Shown in pieces: positions 57,350-64,000 of a DNA stretch of 64,000 nt. Both the position numbers and the translations under genes were made by a program. Source of the DNA: Blasia pusilla (Eukaryota > Marchantiophyta > Marchantiopsida > Blasiales); the NCBI GenBank assembly GCA_050084515.1, contig CM114271.1:10044001-10108000 (forward strand), given 5' to 3'. Position 1 is the first letter of the stretch. Each line of letters starts with the position of its first letter. The notes under the pieces are model-generated. The model did no database searches. It was not told the origin of the DNA and worked only from the letters and a program-made list of their open reading frames with translations.

Positions 57350-58530
57350 TGTTAGGATATATCAACAAGATCTAGTACAGAGCCTTTGCATGTAGTGGAG
57401 GATAGCCTTAGGAGGTTGAGGATGACATACTGAGGCCACGGGTAACTTGAGAGAGCAGGTTTCCCCTTCATTTTGGCTCATTTGGAGCCATATAAAGAAA
57501 CTTACGATTTCGAGTAAGTTTCCATATTGAATAGAGTTGGTTTTCCACTTTAGAAAGTTGCGCTTGAGCTCTAGACATGCTTTAGCAGGTCTAGAGACAA
57601 GGAGGTGAGGTTATTATGGAGAGAGCTTGGGAGAGGGAAGGGGGTATACCTGCGCTGCCAAATTTTCATTATAAATTGAATATGGGGGCGAGACCTCCAT
57701 GTTGGTGAACTCAAGGGCACCATTTAGCTCTAAGGTTGTTGTTTTTATAGGTTTGAGGTTTACTTTGAGAGAAATCAACTCAGAAGCGCTACCAAAATTT
57801 GTGTAGGAGAGCAAATTGAAGGGTTGTATGATAGTCCTTGTTTGTTTTTGTTGGAAGTCCAATGGAAAAAAAATTTGACACCATCATATATCGGGAAGTT
57901 GTACATGCTGTGGAATAAACAGTGCATAATTAAAAGTTGCAAGTAGAAAGTTATGGCCAATTTTGGAAACTGCAACAACTAGACCATTTTTAGGGTGAAA
58001 ATTTGTCAAACCCTAAATGAGCCGCCGCACCGTTGCCGCTGCTACCACCATTTTCCATGGCCGCCGCTAGTTGCCACTTTTTGCCACTATTCAAGGTTGC
58101 TTTCTGCCTTGGGCGCCATGCAGGGCCAAGTCAATCCGCCGCTGCCAGACTTGGTTGACTCCGTACGCGTCGCCGCCACTTGTGCACTCCCGACTTTGAC
58201 GAGGTGACCTTTTGATTTATGGGGTCCAAGCTTTCTTTCAGATTTGCTATGTGTTGAGGTTGTTGCTGCTCACGATGATTGATTACTGTACCCATAGTCG
58301 CAATGCAATGCCAATTTCTGCGCCATACCGCTTGTGGCCGTACTGTACCGTCTTGATCACAAAGTCGTCCAATCACTAGGGAGTAGAGCATATGTTGTTG
58401 ATTGAAGAGGGTATGCCGTGGAGTGGCACACCCAATTCATGAGTGCCTTGCCATTTGTAGTCGTTCTGTGTTGCAAGTGCTGCATTATACCGCTGGACCC
58501 GCACCACACATCAAGGAGGTTTGAACATTG
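57350..58530 (+). repeat. gypsy-B copy 2 5' LTR
   Basis: Starts TGTTAGGATATATC and ends near TTGTCA before the primer site. An AGCCATATAAAG TATA-like box lies near 57487. Shares blocks with 19450-21685 and with the inverted fragments at 1830-2440 and 6870-7020. Confidence 0.75.
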
Positions 58531-58532
58531 TC

Positions 58533-58545
58533 AGTACCAGAGCAG
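58533..58545 (+). promoter_or_regulatory. Probable primer binding site of gypsy-B copy 2
   Basis: AGTACCAGAGCAG resembles the initiator-Met site GGTATCAGAGCAG. Slightly decayed. Confidence 0.5.
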
Positions 58546-58940
58546 TTCGACTTGCTGATTAGGGGAGTTTTTCTTCACGACCGAGTTGGAGTAAAGATTT
58601 GTAATTGCTGAGAAGCAACATCAACATTTGTTGAGGTTACCCATTCTGGTCTTTTTGCCCTACTCGTGTGAGGGAATTTTAGGTATTGGATAGTTATTTG
58701 GAGATATTGGAGATATGGAGATGTTGAGAACATCATTGATGTATGTGGTTTAGGAGAAATTGACATGTATGGGATGTTCACAGTTGAGGGTATGTTATGT
58801 CGATGAGACGATAGATTGGTCAATTTTTTGCACCACGCCACTTGTTACGACACAGTAAACATCTCAGTGAGAGGGATTGTAGGTTGAGTTCTACATATTT
58901 CCTTGAGTGATTGAGGGATTATTCGTGAGATTAAGAGTGA

Positions 58941-60470
58941 TTGCGCAAGAGGGCCACCAGGGTCATCACGGCGTCCTTTCGGGACTTTGAGAGACAAGAT
59001 GGTGGACCTCATAGTAGCTCTAGAGGTTTTACATGGAGTGGAGCAAGATTTCAAGGGTCTCCACATGAGAGACCACCTCGGTCTCCTTCTGTGTTGTCGC
59101 CAAACGAGGAAGACGATGTAGAGGAGTTTATGAGCATATCACCATACATAGTGAGTGATCCGCCGCATGGGAGTACGCGATGGACGACCGGGGTAGAGGA
59201 CCGCGCAGGGTTTCGGGTGCTATAGGCACGATAGAGTTGCACGACTTTGTTGTGGAGTTTAGGAGTTGGTGTGATTCACCGCAGGCTAGGAACTTTAGAG
59301 AGTTCAACCCGTTCACAGCATGGAACGACATGTTTGACCATTTAGAGGGAGCGCGCATGGACGATTACCACAAGTTCTCCCAGAGATATGCCCATGAGAT
59401 TAAGGCATGGAGACTCTTCTTTGACCCAAACTATGTGTCATGGTTTGAGTCATTTCTAGATGAAGAGTTAGGAGAGGCTACTTCCTCTTCCATCGGGGAT
59501 GTGTTAGGAGGGGTAAGTTGGACTCGAGAAGTCGGGTTCGTCTTAGGTTCAACTTCGTGGTTGAGCTCTTTGCGAAGTTACGGACGAACTACCAAGGGGT
59601 ACGGACTGAGAAGATGCTGAGCATCCATGACTTCCATAAGGTCCTGGGTGAGAGTTTACATGAGGCATTCACTCGATTGCGTTGGTTGATTAATGTCACT
59701 TAGGGGGTGACAAAGTCCCAAGCTATCCAGGCATGGTAAGCAATGGTAGACCAAGACTTGCGGAAACGGGTGAGGGGTGGGGTACTTCTTATGAGCACCT
59801 CACTTACATTGAGAGATGTTTTTGAGATCACGGAGTGTGTTGAGTGCAACATGGCTGAGGAGAGTGTAGAAGCCATGGGTTCCGTGCAAGAGCAACCACG
59901 ATAACCTGCACCATGAGTGTAGCAATATGGATTGCGGAGAGGTGTGTGGCACCATGAGCTTAGGGAGGATATCAGAAGTCCATGCCACAAAGACTTGCGC
60001 CATCATATGCCGCGCAGCTGTAGCCGCCACGAATTATTTTTTGGGTATTTGATGGAGCCCATCACCAGTACGATTGGACCTATTACGGTAGTGGACGTGT
60101 GCCTCAACATGGAGGAGGAGATGGGTCTACACCAAGAGTTTACCTGTGTGACCATTGTCAGAGATATGGTCATACAGGTGCACGATGTTTTAGCCTTTAC
60201 CATGAGTTACGTCCAGACTAAGGGCTAGAGAGCGCACCAAAGCAAGTTGTTGGTTCGGGTGGGCTAGAGGTTGTGCACTAGGTGGTCTCGTTGGGGAACC
60301 AGGAGTTGGATTTCCTTGAGGGGGTGGTAGAGTTTCCCATGGAGGAGGTAAAGGTCCGCCACTTAGACGCGTATAGGGAGTTGTCAGACATGAGGCTCCG
60401 ATGGCTGCTCAGATACAGCAGTTGCAGCAACAGATTGCGGCTATGGCATTGAGGTTACCCAAAGCTTGAT
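58941..60470 (+). pseudogene. gypsy-B copy 2 gag with zinc knuckle
   Basis: An N-terminal Arg/Ser/Pro-rich part (58941-59225), then the Retrotrans_gag domain in shifting frames: AIGTIELHDFVVEFRSW, FNPFTAWNDMFDHLEGARM, YAHEIKAWRLFFDPNY, SLHEAFTRLRWLINVT. A canonical CCHC knuckle CDHCQRYGHTGARC lies at about 60150-60191. Tail LQQQIAAMALRLPKA at about 60420-60470. Better preserved than copy 1 but with several stops and two or three frameshifts. The protein would form the virus-like particle. Confidence 0.8.
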
Positions 60471-61340
60471 TAGTAGTACGTTTATAGTAAATAATAAAAT
60501 ATAACCATACAAAAATTATTATTATTATGGGAGAGTATCTTTTCACTATAGGGGAAACAAGAAATACTCATATGTTAAGGCATCGACATCTTATGGAGCA
60601 GCCACCGACATGGAAAATTATGGTTGGATGTGCGTAGCCACACAAATGGAGGTAGTTGTTGTTGTTACATGTGCAGCAACTGCAAAGTTGGATCCATAAA
60701 GAGAGGAGGCCACGAAACAGACGAGGCTTCCTCATTCTTTTACTTTTTTTGAGGAGATGAGGACCCCATCGATGGGTCTTGATTAGAGTTATTGGAGGGT
60801 TGATGTTGTGGGTGTGCACGCACGGAGGATTTAGGGTTTACCTTGTGTTTTGCTCAATCAATCTTTTAATATTTTACATTTTTTTAAAAGCATGTTAATT
60901 CCCATGTTTATTATTATAGGTGTTTGGGGCACATAGTTTATTTTCCGGGTTTCTTGCAGGCGTCCTAGATTGAGGCCAAAGGCTCTGGACGGGAAGGTGA
61001 TCTTGGCTCTGTGTGCCATAGTGTATTTGGCCGCAAACTGATGCCACAAGAAGCAAGAAGAATGACTCTTATTGCAAATGCCCAAGTGGAGCTTGTGTCA
61101 AGTACGTTGTTGGGGGCGGCCATTGCTTTGTATCGCACCCCCATTTTTTTCTACTTCCGATGTTACAACGTTGGGAGGTACGCCCGCCGAGGTCTTTCGG
61201 GTGGCCGCTACGCTATGTGAGAATGGAGTTGGTGATCTTGTGTCACATTGGAGGTGATTGGAGAGGAGGTGGTGGACTTGCCCTCGGAGCCTTTGCTCAT
61301 GTGGTCCACCTTAGATTCATAGCAAGTTGCGGCTGCGAGG

Positions 61341-61781
61341 ATGGCAGAGATGCCCGCTAAACCCGCAATCGAGCATGCCATGGTATCGCCATGTGTTGTG
61401 TTTCTTGAAAATCAAGGAGAGGTCTTCCAATTGGTGAGTCCAAGAAGCAAATTGTTCACTCCGCAGCGTGTCTTGTTAGATTCGGGAGCGCAACCCCTGA
61501 TGTTGGGAAAGGCGGCATTTACAAGATTGGGCCTATCGAGGGCCGATGTGGAGCATTGCCCATTAAAGATAGATAAATCCTTGGGTGGATCAAGTACAAA
61601 GAAATTTATCACCCGACATGAGGTTGTGGTGAGGATTTTCCCGGGACATCCATCAGATGAGTCCATAGTGCGAGCCAAGGCGATAGTGATCGATGTCGAG
61701 TCATATAATGTCTTGGTTGGAGAAGTAGTGTTATGCGTGATGGAGTTTTCCCTTGATTATTGGGAGGAGTCAACATCTTAA
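61341..61781 (+). pseudogene. gypsy-B copy 2 aspartic protease
   Basis: An open 146-codon frame with VLLDSGAQPLMLGKAAFTRLGL (active-site DSGA, about 61477-61500) and a later VESYNVLVG segment matching the hydrophobic ILG-type motif region of retropepsins. It would process Gag-Pol. Locally intact, but fused to broken neighbours. The matching region is absent at the 24150/45474 junctions. Confidence 0.85.
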
Positions 61782-61834
61782 AGACCAAGATGGCAGTCTG
61801 ATGATGGACGACTTATCTCATACTTGTTCAATTC

Positions 61835-62331
61835 ATGGGAGGAGTGATTGAGCGACGACTAGGAGAGATAGCAACATTAGCAACATTTAGCAGCGCCATA
61901 ACGTGGCATAGTGATTTGATTGAGGGGCATATTCATGTAGAGGGCACATCCGTACCTAACACATCTACGGAGAGGAGTGTTATGGTAGCCGCATTAGGTT
62001 CAGCACTAGGTTGGCTGTTGTTTTGTAGGCAAGAATGCAGATGGAGCAATACCTATATATGGAGCTTGATGAGGTTGCGAGGCGAGTTTCACTATGATAT
62101 GTGGCATAATTATGCTTCCATTTTCCTGACTTGTTATCTACGTCCGCTGTACATGGGTATTAGAGTTCCCTACTGAAGGACATTTCAATGCTAGGGGCGC
62201 AGGATTTGGAGCAGGTAGGGACCATCGATTTGGTCCTTGCTCGTTGGCCATGTCAAGGCCTGTCAAGTGCTAGACGGGATTGCAGGTTGGTTGACACTCG
62301 ATCCAGGTTGTTTTGGGAGATGTTGAGGATC
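61835..62331 (+). pseudogene. gypsy-B copy 2 C5 methyltransferase, N-terminal half
   Basis: The element-specific N-terminal segment (EIATLATFSSAITWHSDLIEG) is followed, after a deletion of about 120 bp relative to 45600-45800, by motif-I remnants. YLYMELDEVARRVS comes next, and then a well preserved motif IV block: TIDLVLARWPCQGLSSA with the catalytic PCQ at 62248-62256, then TRSRLFWEMLRI. It is cut at 62331 by the inserted LTR, so ENV and later motifs are not present in the window for this copy. Two or three stops lie upstream of PCQ. Confidence 0.85.
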
Positions 62332-63432
62332 TGTGATACCCACCATTTTTAAAATTTTTCCTTTAAAAGATTTTTTTGTACAGAATTAAGTACAAGTCGT
62401 CATGGACGAAGACTAAAGACTGAGTATTTTATGAAGATTATATATAAGCAAAGGAAGGAAGCTCTTTGTCAAGATCTTAAGTACTGCGGTGTACCAAAGT
62501 GAATGGAAGTTGTATACATGTGAGTGAAGCTCTCGTCAGGAAACAAGGAGATTGGAAAATCAAGGACTTGTTTTGGAGGAGTAACAAAATTTGAAGATAG
62601 TTTAAAGTAAAGAAGGAAGTGGTGCGTGTTGCAATAAAGACATGTTAAGGAGAAGAAGTGCTAGAGAAAGACTATGAAGACACAGGTACTCCGTAAAAGA
62701 AGGAAGAGGGAAAAGAAGTATCATATCTTCTCTATGTAGCGAAGACTTATGAACGAAGCACTTTTGAGGACATGAGGAGGAAGAAACAGCTTCGCGCAAC
62801 TGAAGCTGCTTCGCAAAGTAACGAAGATTGAAACAACTTTGCATAGAAAAGAAGACAATAACCAATTCCAAGAGGCACACCCTTAGAGTAGTTAGGATGT
62901 AAAGGGGTATACCGTTCCAGGGAAGCACAGAAGGGTACAACGGTTAGTGTTAGCGGATTCATAGGGATTAGGGGAAAAGTAACCAGAAGTGTAGATTAAG
63001 TAGTTAAGAGGATCTAAACAGATTCTTACACATCAAGAAGCACTTCATATCTCAAGAACTCATGCATTTTGATCCAATATTTAAAGAGTGTTAGAGTAGT
63101 TTGTGTTATCATTCTCGTAAGACGTTGTTATGCTGTAGGAATGATCCAAGCTAAGAAAGAGAGTACCCTCTCCAACTTGTATTGCCTTGAGACCCTCATA
63201 TCTTTGATGGAACGAATGTCTCCCCTTTCTTCAATTTGATGTGCGGAGTTGGTGTATGATCTTATTGGGTCTACAAAGAGAGGAAAGGATGTTTCTTGCA
63301 TTCCATAATGAAAGAATAGACAATAAGAAAGATGTATGAAATTTGTTAGAAAGAGAGTAACCTACCTTGACAGATTAAGTTCTAATAGTAGGATAAGCCA
63401 TTGACTCATTATGTTCTTTGTGAGATTCTTGT
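62332..63432 (+). mobile_element. Athila-type LTR, plus strand, interrupted
   Basis: Starts TGTGATACCC and follows the reverse complement of 42005-43181 for about 1.1 kb, including GCTTCGC repeats near 62790-62830 and the TGCTGTAGGAATG block at 63131. It inserted into gypsy-B copy 2 after AGGATC. It is cut at 63433 by a minus-strand copia-A LTR. Confidence 0.8.
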
Positions 63433-64000
63433 GGAAAACTGCTAAAGAAGCATAATTTGTGGGAAACGGCTCTCACACTCACACACCATTATGGAGAACA
63501 AAATTTGCAATGAGAGACTAAGTGGAGGCAAGTCCCCTTCTCATTTATATAGGGTATGTACAAGCAATCCTAACCCTTATCTTAACCATAGTCTCGAGTT
63601 AGACTAACTGTGATTAACTAACCCTAGTTAAGATAATCGCGCTTAACTAACTAACCAAAATTAAGCTTCCCTACTTCATGTAAGTACCAAATATAGCAGT
63701 TCAGGTGTCTCATGAGATTGACTGTAACTCAATCTTCAATACTCCCCCTCAAGCTTATATCGAAATCTTTAACGCCTAAATCATTTCTAAACATCTCAAA
63801 CTTATCTCTAGACAATGCCTTTGTAAAGATGTCATCAATTTGTTGATCTGTGTCTATATACACAAGACCAATTTCTCCTACAACTACTTTCTCTCTGATA
63901 AAATGATATTGCATCTCAATATATTTTGTACGAGCATGAAACACAGGGTTATTAGCAAGCTTGATGCTACTAATATTATCTGCATATATTACACTAGGTC
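63433..64000 (-). mobile_element. copia-A element, 3' end, minus strand
   Basis: The 3' LTR occupies 63433-63725 (ends GCAGTTTTCCA on the minus strand) and is preceded by the polypurine tract AGCTTGAGGGGGAGT. The element continues beyond the window. It is better preserved than the copy at 7599-17876. Confidence 0.85.
63729..64000 (-). pseudogene. copia-A pol C-terminus
   Basis: The frame is open from the window edge to 63729 in the visible part: NISSIKLANNPVFHART, then IEMQYHFIREKV, DTDQQIDDIFTKALSRDKFE and the end ISLRGSIED. It is the RNase H tail typical of copia pol. Whether the rest is intact cannot be seen, so the pseudogene label is provisional. Confidence 0.75.

Larger units (their letters stand above)
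57350..62331 (+). mobile_element. gypsy-B copy 2 (5' LTR, gag, protease, methyltransferase start)
   Basis: Begins with an LTR inside the integrase of the previous gypsy-B element, then primer site, gag with zinc knuckle, protease and the first half of a C5 methyltransferase. It ends at 62331 where an Athila-type LTR is inserted. It defines the order gag-protease-methyltransferase, while 45474-57349 defines methyltransferase-RT-RNase H-integrase. Confidence 0.85.

Overview
This window is intergenic DNA of a land plant with a large, retrotransposon-rich genome. I found no ordinary single-copy host gene, no rRNA or tRNA gene and no CRISPR array. Evidence for a plant is the mix of Ty1/copia elements with initiator-Met primer sites, Athila-like Ty3/gypsy elements with a tRNA-Asp primer site, a chromodomain integrase fragment, a CACTA element, a hAT-type MITE and a MULE-type transposase with plant-like introns. 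The methyltransferase-bearing elements make me lean towards a non-seed plant or another large-genome lineage, but the sequence does not settle this.

Layout. 1-7598: truncated pieces (Athila-like integrase end, fragments of the LTR of a gypsy family here called gypsy-B, an Athila-type LTR with leader, a hAT MITE) between unassigned stretches. 7599-17876: an old copia element (copia-A) split by a younger complete copia element (copia-B, 8455-13435, TSD TACAT). 18843-19440: end of a chromovirus integrase. 19450-24150: LTR and gag of gypsy-B copy 1. About 24150-45470: a composite DNA element with two divergent multi-exon genes, interrupted by a 10.8 kb Athila-like retrotransposon (32415-43181). 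45474-57349: methyltransferase, RT, RNase H and integrase of a gypsy-B element, interrupted by an 8 kb CACTA element (48670-56712, TSD TTG). 57350-62331: gypsy-B copy 2. 62332-63432: an Athila-type LTR, itself cut by a minus-strand copia-A element that runs off the window.

Main discovery. Two unrelated mobile elements here carry DNA methyltransferase genes. (1) The composite element at 24.1-45.5 kb pairs a MULE-like transposase (GCM-like zinc finger, DDE domain, SWIM finger; minus strand) with a divergent gene whose order is charged N-terminal region, ParB-like domain, helical region, beta-class N6-adenine/N4-cytosine methyltransferase-like domain. Its long introns and the intergenic region hold more than 30 copies of a 27-bp palindrome (consensus arms GCAACCCGTCGG / CCGACGGGTTGC). 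(2) Gypsy-B encodes a cytosine-C5 DNA methyltransferase between protease and reverse transcriptase; copy 2 keeps the catalytic PCQ motif and copy 1 keeps the ENV motif. All copies are decayed. Many of the stop codons are ones that C-to-T change in CAA, CAG or CGA would produce, as expected for silenced, methylated DNA.

All assignments are by eye from translated frames and short motif recognition; no search was run. Family-level calls are more reliable than exact ends, and ends are exact only where LTR, TIR or target-site duplication positions are stated.
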